Of a stretch of DNA of 64,000 bases, positions 1-8,286 are shown one piece after another; the first letter of the stretch is position 1, and every line of letters starts with the position of its first letter. The notes beneath the pieces are model-generated. The model ran no database searches, was not told the DNA's origin, and saw only the letters and a list, made by a program, of their open reading frames with translations. This stretch comes from Streptomyces sp. 71268 (GTDB lineage Bacteria; Actinomycetota; Actinomycetes; Streptomycetales; Streptomycetaceae). The stretch covers positions 310,001 to 374,000 of the forward strand of contig NZ_CP114200.1 in the NCBI RefSeq assembly GCF_029392895.1, in the 5' to 3' direction. The position numbers and the translations under genes were made by a program.

Positions 1-1122
1 GCCGGGCCGCCCGGTGTGCTCGCCGGCCTTGGCCGCGCCGTCGGCCTCGGCGGTGGCCCGGGCGACCAGGGCCGCGTGCGTCGGGCCGTCCGGCACCTCG
101 GCGGGGCGGCCGGCGGCGAACTCGCGGCGCAGCACCGGGACCACTTCCTCGCCGAGCAGGTCGAGCTGTTCCAGGACGGTCTTCAGCGGCAGGCCGGCGT
201 GGTCCATCAGGAACAGCTGGCGCTGGTAGTCGCCGAAGGACTCGCGGAAGGTCAGCGTCTTGTCGATGACCTCCTGCGGGCTGCCCACGGTCAGCGGCGT
301 CTGCTCGGTGAACTCCTCCAGCGAGGGACCGTGCCCGTACACCGGCGCGTTGTCGAAGTAGGGCCGGAACTCGCGCACGGCGTCCTGCGAGTTCTTGCGC
401 ATGAACACCTGCCCGCCGAGCCCGACGACGGCCTGTTCCGGGGTGCCGTGACCGTAGTGGGCGAAGCGCCGCCGGTAGAGGTCGATCAGCCGGATGAAGT
501 GCTCCTTGGGCCAGAAGATGTTGTTGGCGAAGAAGCCGTCTCCGTAGTACGCGGCCTGCTCGGCGATCTCCGGGCTGCGGATCGAGCCGTGCCAGACGAA
601 CGGCGCGACGCCGTCCAGCGGGCGGGGCGTGGAGGTGAAGCCCTGCAAGGGGGTACGGAACTTGCCCTCCCAGTCGACCACGTCCTCGCGCCAGAGCTGG
701 TGCAGCAGCGCGTAGTTCTCGATGGCCAGCGGGATGCCCTGCCGGATGTCCTGGCCGAACCAGGGGTAGACCGGGCCGGTGTTGCCGCGGCCGAGCATGA
801 GGTCGACCCGGCCGTCCGCCAGGTGCTGGAGCATCGCGAAGTCCTCGGCGATCTTCACCGGGTCGTTCGTGGTGATCAGCGTGGTGGAGGTGGACAGGAT
901 CAGCCGCTCGGTCTGGGCGGCGATGTAGCCGAGCATGGTGGTCGGCGAGGACGGGACGAAGGGCGGGTTGTGGTGCTCGCCGGTCGCGAAGACGTCGAGG
1001 CCGACCTCCTCGGCCTTGCGCGCGATGGCGACCATCGCCTTGATCCGCTCGTACTCGCTCGGCGTGCTCCCGTTCGTCGGGTCCGTGGTGACGTCGCCGA
1101 CCGTGAAGATCCCGAACTGCAT
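1..1122 (-). CDS. LLM-class FMN-dependent luciferase-like monooxygenase (CE1758-type), 3' end outside window
   Basis: The minus-strand frame is open from ATG at 1122 to the window edge, about 374 codons, so the C-terminus is missing. The start MQFGIFTVGDVTTDP, then ATGEHHNPPFVPSSP and the run LMLGRGNTGPVYPWFG, is typical of bacterial luciferase-like flavin monooxygenases, and I recall this N-terminus from the CE1758 subgroup. These enzymes use reduced FMN and oxygen; the substrate here is unknown. The start is supported by a GAGGTGGA ribosome site 5-6 bases upstream. A MarR-like palindrome lies about 50 bp upstream. The family call is firm; the subgroup is from memory. Confidence 0.9.
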   Translation of the reverse strand, partial: MQFGIFTVGDVTTDPTNGSTPSEYERIKAMVAIARKAEEVGLDVFATGEHHNPPFVPSSPTTMLGYIAAQTERLILSTSTTLITTNDPVKIAEDFAMLQHLADGRVDLMLGRGNTGPVYPWFGQDIRQGIPLAIENYALLHQLWREDVVDWEGKFRTPLQGFTSTPRPLDGVAPFVWHGSIRSPEIAEQAAYYGDGFFANNIFWPKEHFIRLIDLYRRRFAHYGHGTPEQAVVGLGGQVFMRKNSQDAVREFRPYFDNAPVYGHGPSLEEFTEQTPLTVGSPQEVIDKTLTFRESFGDYQRQLFLMDHAGLPLKTVLEQLDLLGEEVVPVLRREFAAGRPAEVPDGPTHAALVARATAEADGAAKAGEHTGRPG

Positions 1123-1431
1123 GTCGCTCCACCTCTTCCGTTGCCCGGGGGCCATCCTCCGAGCCGTTGGTTCAATATTCAACCATCCCCGTCAACCAGG
1201 TGCCCCACCGCCCTATTCCCCCACTCCTCAGCCGTGCCCGCCAGGGCGGACGGCCGCCCGCTCGACACCGGCGCGACGCCCCGGCGGGGGCGCTGCCGGG
1301 GGTCTCGCCGCCGCGTACGTACGCCGCCCGCACCCGCTGCGACCGGCGCCGCGTACGGTGTGGGATGACGGCCGATGGCGCCGTGGCCGGGCGGCCACCA
1401 CGGCCGGACGAGCTGGGACGTGGAGAGGGTG
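1123..1431. other. Divergent intergenic region
   Basis: This 309-bp gap separates the minus-strand monooxygenase from the plus-strand membrane protein gene and should hold both promoters. The AT-rich stretch around 1169-1184 is the only distinct element I see. The rest is very GC-rich with no convincing gene. Confidence 0.5.
1169..1184. promoter_or_regulatory. MarR-like palindrome upstream of the monooxygenase gene
   Basis: GGTTCAATATTCAACC is a 16-bp near-perfect palindrome (one mismatched base pair per arm) in an otherwise GC-rich gap, about 50 bp upstream of the monooxygenase start. Its size, AT-rich core and position fit a MarR-type operator. No regulator gene lies next to it inside the window. 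Function is inferred. Confidence 0.45.
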
Positions 1432-1818
1432 ATGGGCAGGATGCGGGTGGGTCTGCTACGGACGGTGGGCGCGGCCACCGCGCTCTACGGCCTCGCGGTC
1501 ACGGCGCGGCCCGATCTGTTGGCCAAGCCCTCCGGGCTGACCGGGCCCGACGGGACGGTGGCCCCCGACACGCGGGTCTCGCTGCGGCCACTGGCGTGGC
1601 GGGACGCGGTCAGCGGGCTGGCCATGGTGGTGGCCCCGGAGGGCCCCGCCCTGCGAGCGGCCACCGCCGTGCGCATCGCCGCCGACTTCGGTGACGCCGC
1701 GCTGCTCGGCCTGACCCTGCCGGAGCGCGACCGGCGCCTTGCGGCCGTGGCCGTCTCGGTGGGCTGGGGCGCGCTCTCCGTGGCGGGGCTGCTCGGCGGG
1801 GGCCGGGGGAGGCCGTGA
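1432..1818 (+). CDS. Small conserved membrane protein
   Basis: A 128-residue protein beginning MGRMRVGLLRTVGAATALYG. It has hydrophobic stretches near residues 5-22, 50-65 and 100-122, so three or four membrane helices are likely. I do not recognise a named family with certainty; it resembles short DUF4267-like membrane proteins. ATG 1432 is preferred over an in-frame start at 1375 because GGAGAGGG lies just upstream. Its stop codon overlaps the start of the following hydrolase gene (TGATG), so the two are probably co-translated. Confidence 0.7.
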   Translation: MGRMRVGLLRTVGAATALYGLAVTARPDLLAKPSGLTGPDGTVAPDTRVSLRPLAWRDAVSGLAMVVAPEGPALRAATAVRIAADFGDAALLGLTLPERDRRLAAVAVSVGWGALSVAGLLGGGRGRP

Positions 1819-2552
1819 TGTCGCGTTCGTTCCTCAGCCGCGAGACCGGGGCGGCGCTGGTGCTGCGCCCGTCGCCCACGCCGCCGCGAGCGGCGGTCGT
1901 GCTGCTGCACGGCGGGCGCGAGGAGGGCCTTGAGCCGCCGCCCGCGCTCAACCTGCCCGGCGCGCGCATGCTGCCCTTCGCCCGGTCCATCGCGCGGGCG
2001 ACCGCCGAGCACCGGGTGGCGTTGGGGAGCGTGCGCTACCGGCACCGTGGCTGGAACGGCGAGCGCGATGACGCGGCCGAGGACGCCCAGCGGGCCCTGG
2101 ACGAGCTGGTGGCGCTGCACGGGCCGGTGCCCGTGGTGCTGGTCGGGCACTCCATGGGCGGCCGTGCGGCGCTGCGGGCCGCCGCCGCGCCCCAGGTGCA
2201 GGCCGTGGTGGGGCTCGCGCCGTGGTGTCCGGAGGGTGAGCCGGTGGACCACCTCGCCGGCAAGCGGGTGGTCCTGCTGCACGGCGAGCGGGACCGGATC
2301 ACGGCGCCGGCCGACTCGCGACGGTTGACGGAACGGGCCCGGCGGGCCGGCGCCGACGCCTGCACGCTGCTGCTGCCGGACGGCGAGCACGCCATGGTGC
2401 GCCGGGCCGCGGCCTGGCACTCGCTGACCACCCGGGTGGTCAGCGGCCTGCTCGGGCTGGCGCCGCTGCCCCCCGTGGTGGCCGACGCGCTGTCCTCGGC
2501 CACGAACGCGACGGCCGCAGTCCCGGCCCCCGAGGCCCTTCGCCAGGCGTGA
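1818..2552 (+). CDS. Alpha/beta hydrolase
   Basis: A 244-residue alpha/beta-hydrolase fold protein. The nucleophile elbow GHSMGG is near residue 110, after VVLVG. A later segment VVLLHGERDRI supplies the acid region, and DGEHAMV near the C-terminus supplies the catalytic His. Substrate is unknown; the size and early VVLLHGG motif resemble dienelactone-hydrolase-like or serine aminopeptidase-like members. The ATG overlaps the upstream stop by one base. An alternative GTG at 1815 is also in frame. It has no signal peptide and is probably cytosolic. Confidence 0.82.
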   Translation: MSRSFLSRETGAALVLRPSPTPPRAAVVLLHGGREEGLEPPPALNLPGARMLPFARSIARATAEHRVALGSVRYRHRGWNGERDDAAEDAQRALDELVALHGPVPVVLVGHSMGGRAALRAAAAPQVQAVVGLAPWCPEGEPVDHLAGKRVVLLHGERDRITAPADSRRLTERARRAGADACTLLLPDGEHAMVRRAAAWHSLTTRVVSGLLGLAPLPPVVADALSSATNATAAVPAPEALRQA

Positions 2553-2583
2553 GCCATGCGGCGTGCGGCTCCGGGCACGTGGG

Positions 2584-2606
2584 CGGTGCGCGGGGCCGGC
2601 GCACCG
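2584..2606 (+). terminator. Weak hairpin after the hydrolase gene
   Basis: CGGTGCGC and GCGCACCG form an 8-bp stem with a 7-nt loop, 31 bases after the hydrolase stop. There is no U-tract, as is common in Streptomyces. Tentative. Confidence 0.35.
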
Positions 2607-3078
2607 GCGTGACCGGGGGAATCACCCGCTGACGCCCGGGTGCCGGTCGGGCCGATCGCCCATAAGGTAGCGCCAGGGCGTGCGGGAACCTGGCTGAGCG
2701 CGATGGGTCCCGCCGGTGGCACAGCCCTGGGCGGGGTGCCCGGGTGCGGCCTGCCGCCGACCCTCCAGCACGGCGCGGGGAACGAAGGTGCGAGAGACGG
2801 TGCGGACATCGCCACGAAACGGCCCACGGCCGGAGTGGGGTTCGCGCCCGCCGGCCCCGTTCCCCTCGCCCAGGCGCGCGGTGCGTGCTGCGGCGCCCCG
2901 CGCCCGCCGGTCACCCGCCAGCGCCGCTCCCCCTCGCCCGCCGTGGTGAGGTGCGCCGTTTGCCGTCGGCGGTGGCATGGAACGGACGACATGCCAGGTC
3001 GTACCGGGCGGTGAGCCGGCTGGGGGCTAGAGTCGGCGACCCAACAGCGCGTGGCGGGCAGCTCACGGCGCGGTGGAC

Positions 3079-3087
3079 AAGGAGGAG
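3079..3087 (+). promoter_or_regulatory. Ribosome binding site deciding the phosphatase start
   Basis: AAGGAGGAG lies six bases upstream of GTG 3094. The upstream in-frame GTG at 3073 has no such site and would place this site inside the coding region. Confidence 0.75.
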
Positions 3088-3093
3088 ACGGAC

Positions 3094-4800
3094 GTGGAGC
3101 AGGGCGTCGAGGAGGACACGGCGAGCGGTCAGCTCGGGTGGCTTAATGAGGCCAGCGTGCGTATCGGGACCACCCTCGACCTGGTCTCCACCTCGCAGGA
3201 GCTCGCCGACTTCACCGTCCCCCGCTTCGCCGACGCGGCAGCCGTCGACCTGCTGGAGTCGGTGCTGCACGGCGAGGAGGGCGCGCACCCCGGCTATCAG
3301 GGGCGCCCGGCCACGCGGGCCATGGCGGTCGCCGCCATCGACGCGCTCACCACGCTGGAGCCGGACCCGGTGGGTGAGTTGAGCACCGTCAACGTGGACC
3401 AGTTCGCCACCATCTGCCTGACGCTCGGCAAGCCGATCCTCGTCAGCCCCATCCAGCCCGACGAGTACGTGCGCATCGCCCCCACCGTCCGGGCCGCGGA
3501 GCTGCTGCGCCGCGCCGGCGTGCACAGCTATCTGGTGGTCCCGCTCATCGCGCGGGGCGTGCTGCTCGGCGCGGCCGACTTCCTCCGGGTGGGTGACCGG
3601 GCGCCCTTCAGCGCGGCCGACCTCGAACTGGCCACGCAACTCGCCTCCAGGGCGGCCCTGTTCGTCGACAACGCGCGGCTCTACGAACGCGAGCGCGAGC
3701 ACGTGGTCGCCCTGCAGCGCAGCCTGTTGCCGCGCGCCACGCCGGTCACCCCGGGCCTGACGGTGAGCCACTGCTACGCGCCGACGGCCGACCCGAGCGG
3801 CGTCGGCGGCGACTGGTACGACATCGCGTCACTGCCGGGCGGGCGCACGGCGCTCGTGGTCGGCGACGTGATGGGGCACGGCCTCTCGGCGGCCGCCACG
3901 ATGGGCCGGCTGCGCGCCGTGGGGCGGACCCTGATGGCGATGGACATGGCCCCCGACCGCGTCCTGGCCCGCCTCGACCTGGCCGCCCGCGACCTGGAGG
4001 AGGACCAGGTCGCCACCTGCCTGTGCGCCGTCTACGACCCGGCCGACGCGAGCTTCACCGTGGTCAGTGCCGGGCACCCGCTGCCGATGCTGATCGCCCC
4101 GGACGGCTCGGCCTCGTTCGTGGAGGTGCCGGTCGGCGCCCCGATCGGCGCGGGCGTCATCCCGTACGACGCGTTGCGGGTCCCGGTCGAGCCGGGCAGC
4201 CGCCTGGTGCTGTACACCGACGGCCTGGTCAAGTCGCGTACGCGGGACATCGACGTCCAGTTGGACCGGCTGTTGGGCTCCGCGCCGGCGTTGCGGTTCG
4301 CGCATTTCGACGCGGCGGCCCTGAGCGACTTCGCGCCGGCCGGCACCGAGCGCTTCGACGAGGCGGTGCTGCTGGTGGCGGCGGCCCGGCCGGCGACCCG
4401 GGCGAACGGGCTGCGGGTGTGGGACCTGCCGGCCGACGGGTCGGCGGCCGGCGCGGCCCGCAAGCACGTCCGCGAGCAGCTCGGCCTCTGGCACCTGGAC
4501 GACCTCGCGGACGTCACGGAGCTGGTCGTCAGCGAGCTGGTGGGCAACGCGCTGCGCTACGGCGACGGCCCCGGCCAGCTGCGGTTGCTCTGTCACGACC
4601 GGCTCCTCGTGGAGGTCTCGGACACCGGCCCCGACCTGCCACAGATCCAGCACGCCTCGCTGAGCGACGAGGGCGGCCGGGGCCTGCAACTGATCAACAT
4701 GCTGTGCCGGCGCTGGGGCTCGTGCCGCACCGAGACGGGCAAGGTGGTCTGGGCTGAGCAGGACATGCCGTCCGGTATGAACGGCCCCCCGCTGCCCTGA
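3094..4800 (+). CDS. GAF-SpoIIE phosphatase with C-terminal RsbW-like ATPase domain
   Basis: A 568-residue soluble regulator. An N-terminal GAF-like sensor (about 15-195) leads into a short helix with LQRSLLP, then a PP2C/SpoIIE phosphatase domain (about 215-425) with the metal-binding motifs GGDWYD and VVGDVMGHG. A C-terminal GHKL kinase-like domain (about 440-565) carries ELVGNALRYG and DEGGRGLQL. Such proteins dephosphorylate STAS anti-sigma antagonists and may also phosphorylate or bind partners. GTG 3094 is chosen over GTG 3073 because AAGGAGGAG ends six bases before it. A WhiB gene follows on the same strand. No transmembrane segment is visible. Confidence 0.92.
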   Translation: MEQGVEEDTASGQLGWLNEASVRIGTTLDLVSTSQELADFTVPRFADAAAVDLLESVLHGEEGAHPGYQGRPATRAMAVAAIDALTTLEPDPVGELSTVNVDQFATICLTLGKPILVSPIQPDEYVRIAPTVRAAELLRRAGVHSYLVVPLIARGVLLGAADFLRVGDRAPFSAADLELATQLASRAALFVDNARLYEREREHVVALQRSLLPRATPVTPGLTVSHCYAPTADPSGVGGDWYDIASLPGGRTALVVGDVMGHGLSAAATMGRLRAVGRTLMAMDMAPDRVLARLDLAARDLEEDQVATCLCAVYDPADASFTVVSAGHPLPMLIAPDGSASFVEVPVGAPIGAGVIPYDALRVPVEPGSRLVLYTDGLVKSRTRDIDVQLDRLLGSAPALRFAHFDAAALSDFAPAGTERFDEAVLLVAAARPATRANGLRVWDLPADGSAAGAARKHVREQLGLWHLDDLADVTELVVSELVGNALRYGDGPGQLRLLCHDRLLVEVSDTGPDLPQIQHASLSDEGGRGLQLINMLCRRWGSCRTETGKVVWAEQDMPSGMNGPPLP

Positions 4801-5093
4801 CGGCGACGACGCGGGCCCGCGGCCCACAGCGGTGCCCTCTCCCGCCCGGCCCGTCGGCCCGGCGACCGACCCGCGGCAACGCCCCGTACACCTCTGGTAG
4901 GTGACGCCCCGTCAGGCGCGCCCGGCCCTCGGCACGCGCACACGGGGTGGTCATCCCGCTGGGTGCGTGCCGTTTACCCGTGGCGGGTCTGGGGACCCGA
5001 TCAGGGTTCGGTGGTCAGGGCGCGGGCGGCAGTCGCCGCGTCCCTCGCCGCCGGAGAGCGAAGCCAGCCATCGAGGGATGAGGAGGCCATGCC

Positions 5094-5309
5094 ATGACCT
5101 ATCGCGTGAGCCGGGAGGTCGACCAGCCAGCGGGCGCCGGAGTGCCACCGTCGCTCCGGGCGGACTCGGCCGGGGGCCGGGCCGTGCCACACGGCCGGCC
5201 GGAGCGAGCCATCGGGCGGGGCGTGACGGCGCCCGGGGAGCGCGCCGAGGCGCGCCGCGTCCTGGCTGACGGCTCGTCGGAGTCGCACATCGTGCGGGGC
5301 GAGGACTGA
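5094..5309 (+). CDS. Small ORF translationally coupled to the WhiB gene
   Basis: A 71-residue ORF starting MTYRVSREVDQPAG. It has an AGGAGG ribosome site about 8 bases before ATG, and its stop overlaps the WhiB start (TGATG). The protein is rich in Arg, Gly, Ala and Pro, with no recognised domain or membrane segment. It may be a genuine small protein, or a translated leader that feeds ribosomes to the WhiB gene. I do not recognise a family. Confidence 0.45.
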   Translation: MTYRVSREVDQPAGAGVPPSLRADSAGGRAVPHGRPERAIGRGVTAPGERAEARRVLADGSSESHIVRGED

Positions 5310-5623
5310 TGGCCGTGACGCGCGAGGAGACGGTCGCGGGCTCGGCCCACACCGCCTGGTCACAGGAGCCGGGCGAGGAGTGGTGGCGGCGGGCCGCGTG
5401 CGCGTACGAGGACCCGGAGCTGTTCTTCCCAGTCGGTGCCGCGAGCGCGCGCACGCTCCAGCAGGAGCGGGAGGCCAAGGCCGTGTGCGCCCGCTGCCCG
5501 GTGGTCCGCGCCTGCCGGGACTGGGCCATGGCCACCGAGCAGACACACGGCATCTGGGGCGGCGTCGGCGAGCGGGAACGCGCCCTGGCGCTGCGTGGCG
5601 CGCGGCGTCACCGGGCCCGGTGA
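5309..5623 (+). CDS. WhiB-family iron-sulfur transcription factor
   Basis: A 104-residue Wbl protein. Four conserved cysteines occur in the usual pattern: one in RRAACAYEDPELFFP, then the CARCPVVRAC segment with Cys-x2-Cys-x5-Cys. These hold a [4Fe-4S] cluster in characterised members. The GIWGG turn and an Arg-rich C-terminus for DNA contact follow. Wbl proteins usually bind the primary sigma factor and control development, redox response or antibiotic resistance. Its ATG overlaps the stop of the upstream 71-residue ORF. Which Wbl subtype it is cannot be decided by eye. Confidence 0.95.
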   Translation: MAVTREETVAGSAHTAWSQEPGEEWWRRAACAYEDPELFFPVGAASARTLQQEREAKAVCARCPVVRACRDWAMATEQTHGIWGGVGERERALALRGARRHRAR

Positions 5624-5711
5624 CGCCGCGGCGGGTGGCGGGTCGCCGTCGTGGGCGGTCGCCCGCCCCGCCCGGGGCCGTGGCGTACGGGCGAGGCGCG
5701 CGGGCGGCGCG

Positions 5712-6533
5712 TCAGGCGGGGGACGAGGACGCGGGGGCGTACCGCCGGCCGCCCTCCAGCAGGGTCTTCACCTCGGACAGGATGAGCGTCCAGCCGACGG
5801 AGACGGACGCGAGCATGACGCTGTCGGGGCTGTCGAACTCGTCGTGAACGAGGGTCAGCTTGGTGCCCGCCGCCGGCTCCTCGGCCGGCTCCAGGGTGAA
5901 GGTGACCCGGGAGCGCTCCTTGGCCGCCTCGGCGAACTCCTCGTCGGAGGTGATGCCCACCATCTCGCGGTGCTCCGGCTGGAGCCGGTGCCAGGTGTAG
6001 GACAGCCGCTTGCCGGGCTCCGCCGCCAGGACGCGCTGCCCGTAGTCGTGGAACTCCCCGTTCGGGTCCATCTTCCACTCCACCGCGGAGCCGACCTGCC
6101 AGTCGGAGCGCGGACCGGTGCCGCCCATGTAGTCGGCGATGAGTTCGGGGTCGGTCAGCGCGCGGTAGATCTTTTCGGGCGTGCTGTGGATGTAGATGAC
6201 GTACTCGTGGGCGGGCTTGCTCATCCTGCGTCCCTCCGGGGTCTGCTGGGGGTGGGAGAGTGTCGCTGGCCGTCCGTGGTCGTACCGGCCGATCCAGTGG
6301 TCGGCCAGTTCCCGGATCGGCACCGGGTTGAGGTAGTGCAGCTTCTCCCGGCCGTGCCGGACGGTGTTGACCAGGCGCGCGGCCTCCAGCACCGCCAGGT
6401 GTTTGCTCACGGCCTGCCGGCTCATCGCCAGGCCCTCGCCCAGCTCGCGCAGGCTCTGGCCGCCGCGTTGGTCGAGTCGGTCCAGCAGCAGCCTGCGGTT
6501 CGCGTCGGCGAGCGCCTTGAACACCTCGTCCAT
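5712..6533 (-). CDS. ArsR-type HTH regulator fused to an SRPBCC (AHSA1-like) domain
   Basis: A 273-residue fusion. Residues 1-95 form a winged-helix ArsR domain (MDEVFKALADANRRLLLDRL, then MSRQAVSKHLAVLE). Residues about 105-265 form an SRPBCC/AHSA1-like hydrophobic-ligand domain (SKPAHEYVIYIHSTPEKIY to VKTLLEGG). In many actinobacteria these are two adjacent genes. ATG 6533 is chosen because a TTG at 6560 would lie inside the operator. An internal ATG at 6224, exactly at the domain junction, has its own strong ribosome site, so a free SRPBCC protein may also be made. No metal-binding Cys pair is seen in the HTH part, so metal sensing is unlikely. Confidence 0.9.
   Translation of the reverse strand: MDEVFKALADANRRLLLDRLDQRGGQSLRELGEGLAMSRQAVSKHLAVLEAARLVNTVRHGREKLHYLNPVPIRELADHWIGRYDHGRPATLSHPQQTPEGRRMSKPAHEYVIYIHSTPEKIYRALTDPELIADYMGGTGPRSDWQVGSAVEWKMDPNGEFHDYGQRVLAAEPGKRLSYTWHRLQPEHREMVGITSDEEFAEAAKERSRVTFTLEPAEEPAAGTKLTLVHDEFDSPDSVMLASVSVGWTLILSEVKTLLEGGRRYAPASSSPA
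6231..6238 (-). promoter_or_regulatory. Internal ribosome binding site at the fusion junction
   Basis: On the minus strand CGGAGGGA precedes the internal ATG at 6224 by about six bases, at the start of MSKPAHEY. It is stronger than the site before the full-length start and would allow a separate SRPBCC product. Confidence 0.5.
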
Positions 6534-6551
6534 CGTCACCCCCGACGGGAC

Positions 6552-6581
6552 GATAGGCAACCTTCTGGTTGCGTGTCTATC
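6552..6581. promoter_or_regulatory. Palindromic operator of the ArsR-SRPBCC gene
   Basis: GCAACC (6557-6562), TTCT, GGTTGC (6567-6572) form a perfect 6-bp inverted repeat, flanked by GATAG on the left and CTATC on the right. It lies just upstream of ATG 6533. GCAACC-N4-GGTTGC is, as I recall, the usual site of autoregulated ArsR/SRPBCC units. Autoregulation is inferred. Confidence 0.6.
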
Positions 6582-6651
6582 GGGCCGGGTGGGACGGGCC
6601 GGCCCTCCCCGTACGCCCGGGCGGGACCGTTCGCGGGGCGAGGGGTGGGAC

Positions 6652-7467
6652 TCACGGGGACAGGGCGTGCTCCGTGAAGTGGCCGCAGGCGCGGAAACCC
6701 AGGTTCCGGTAGACCGACTCGCCCTCGGCGGACGCCTGGAGCACGACCGTGGGATGCCCCTCGTCGCGCGCCGTGTGCAGCGCGGCCAGCGTGCTGGCGC
6801 GTCCGTAACCCCGCTTGCGGTGGGTGGCCAGGGTGGCGATGTTGTAGATGCCGGCCACGCCCGCGTGCAGGAAGACCTCCGCCGAGCAGACGGCTTGGCC
6901 GCGCGCGTAACCCACCAGGTAGCGCGCCGGGCTGTGCGCGCCGAGCAGCCAGGGGCGGGCCCGCTCGTAGAAGCGCTCGACGGTGGCGGCCGGCGGGTCC
7001 CAGAGGGAGGCCAGCACCGAGGCGTAGTCGGCGAGCTGGGCCGGGGTGCTGACCCGTACGAGGGTGAGGTCGTCGGCGCTCGGGCGCGGCAGGCGTTCGT
7101 CCAGGGTGGCCCACATCGCTGTCTCCCGCTCCGACGCTGGCCAGCCGCCGGCGGTCAGGTGCCGGGACAGGTCGTCGGGCTCGGCGAGCGGGCCGACCCA
7201 CCAGGAGAAGGGCCGCCCGGTGCGGGTCAGCGTCTCGGTGGTCTCGGCGATCCGCGCGGCGGCGCGGTCGGGGTCGAAGCGGGCCAGGGTGACGATGTTG
7301 AAGGTGTCGTCGGGCAGTCCGCTGTCGGCGATCAGCAGGTCGGGCGCCTCGGTTACGGTGGCGCCGGGCAGGTCGCGGTGCGGGAAGCAGGCGTGTTCGG
7401 CCAGGTTGCGTTCCATGCGGGCCAGCAGGTCGCGCTCGACCGCCGGCGGTGGCGGTGTGGTGTCCAT
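6652..7467 (-). CDS. GNAT-family N-acetyltransferase
   Basis: A 271-residue protein. The C-terminal half (about 130-270) is a GNAT fold with the acetyl-CoA loop [17 protein letters not shown] and the late motif [16 protein letters not shown]. The N-terminal half, with SWWVGPL, resembles the extra domain of larger two-lobed acetyltransferases. Substrate is unknown. ATG 7467 is preferred; GTG 7485 is also in frame, and neither has a strong ribosome site. It lies upstream of the ArsR-SRPBCC gene on the same strand, but that gene has its own operator. Confidence 0.85.
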   Translation of the reverse strand: MDTTPPPPAVERDLLARMERNLAEHACFPHRDLPGATVTEAPDLLIADSGLPDDTFNIVTLARFDPDRAAARIAETTETLTRTGRPFSWWVGPLAEPDDLSRHLTAGGWPASERETAMWATLDERLPRPSADDLTLVRVSTPAQLADYASVLASLWDPPAATVERFYERARPWLLGAHSPARYLVGYARGQAVCSAEVFLHAGVAGIYNIATLATHRKRGYGRASTLAALHTARDEGHPTVVLQASAEGESVYRNLGFRACGHFTEHALSP

Positions 7468-7624
7468 GGTGGCCGATTGGACCACGGTTCGGCCGGGCCG
7501 GACAGCCGGATTTCGCGGGGCGGCGGCGGGTGTGAGCGCCGCGTCCGAATCCCGCCAGACAGGGTTCCTGACGTGGCACAGGCTGGTACCCGTACCGCAC
7601 GCAGGACGAGGGAAGGACGGACCG

Positions 7625-8137
7625 ATGACGGTCTACACCACCATCGACAGCCCCCTGGGGGAGCTGCTGGTGACGGGCGAGGAGGACCCCCGCGGCGTCG
7701 ACGGCGTCACCGTCACCTCGCTGTCCGTGCCGGGGCAGCGCAACGCGCCGACGATCCAGCCCGGGTGGCGGGCCGACCCGCGGCCGTTGGCCGAGGCGAC
7801 GCGGCAGGTCAGGGCGTACTTCGCGGGCGAGCGGACGGGCTTCGACCTCACGTACACGGCCGGCGGATCGGACTTCCAGCGGCGGGTCTGGGCGGCCCTT
7901 GAGGAGATCCCGCACGGCACGACCACGACCTACGGCGCGATCGCCGAGCGGATCAGCGCCCCGCGCGCCGCGGTGCGCGCGGTCGGCACCGCGATCGGCG
8001 CCAATCCGCTGCTCATTCTGCGCCCGTGCCACCGGGTGATCGGCGCCAGCGGCGCGCTGACCGGCTACGCGGGCGGGCTGGACCGCAAGGAGGCGCTGTT
8101 GACGCACGAGGGCGCGCTCCCGGCGCGCCGTGGCTGA
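7625..8137 (+). CDS. ogt: Methylated-DNA-protein-cysteine S-methyltransferase
   Basis: A 170-residue DNA repair protein that moves alkyl groups from O6-alkylguanine to its own cysteine. The active-site motif PCHRVIG is present, preceded by [21 protein letters not shown] and followed by [13 protein letters not shown], all standard for this family. ATG 7625 is preceded by GGAAGGA. The open frame continues far upstream, but that extension lacks family sequence. An AlkB gene follows 149 bases later on the same strand, giving a direct-reversal repair pair for two kinds of alkyl damage. Confidence 0.95.
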   Translation: MTVYTTIDSPLGELLVTGEEDPRGVDGVTVTSLSVPGQRNAPTIQPGWRADPRPLAEATRQVRAYFAGERTGFDLTYTAGGSDFQRRVWAALEEIPHGTTTTYGAIAERISAPRAAVRAVGTAIGANPLLILRPCHRVIGASGALTGYAGGLDRKEALLTHEGALPARRG

Positions 8138-8286
8138 GCCCGGCGGCACGGGCCGCGACGGCGCCGCCGCTCCCCCGGCGCACCCCGACGGGCGCGGCGG
8201 CTCGGCCAGCGGCGGACACTGGGAGGTCCGTCGGGGTGGGATCACCTTCCACCCGCTCCCACCCCGCCCATGAGGAAGGTCCGGCC

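Larger units (their letters stand above)
2553..3093. other. Intergenic region without a convincing gene
   Basis: A 541-bp gap. Open frames on both strands have low-complexity Arg/Ala/Pro/Gly composition and no good ribosome sites, so I regard them as noncoding. The left end holds a short hairpin. The right end should hold the promoter of the SpoIIE phosphatase gene, but I see no clear -35/-10 pair. Confidence 0.45.

Noticed and set aside
2553..3093. Small frames in the gap before the first phosphatase gene
   Set aside because: They lack ribosome sites and have the amino-acid composition of random GC-rich DNA.
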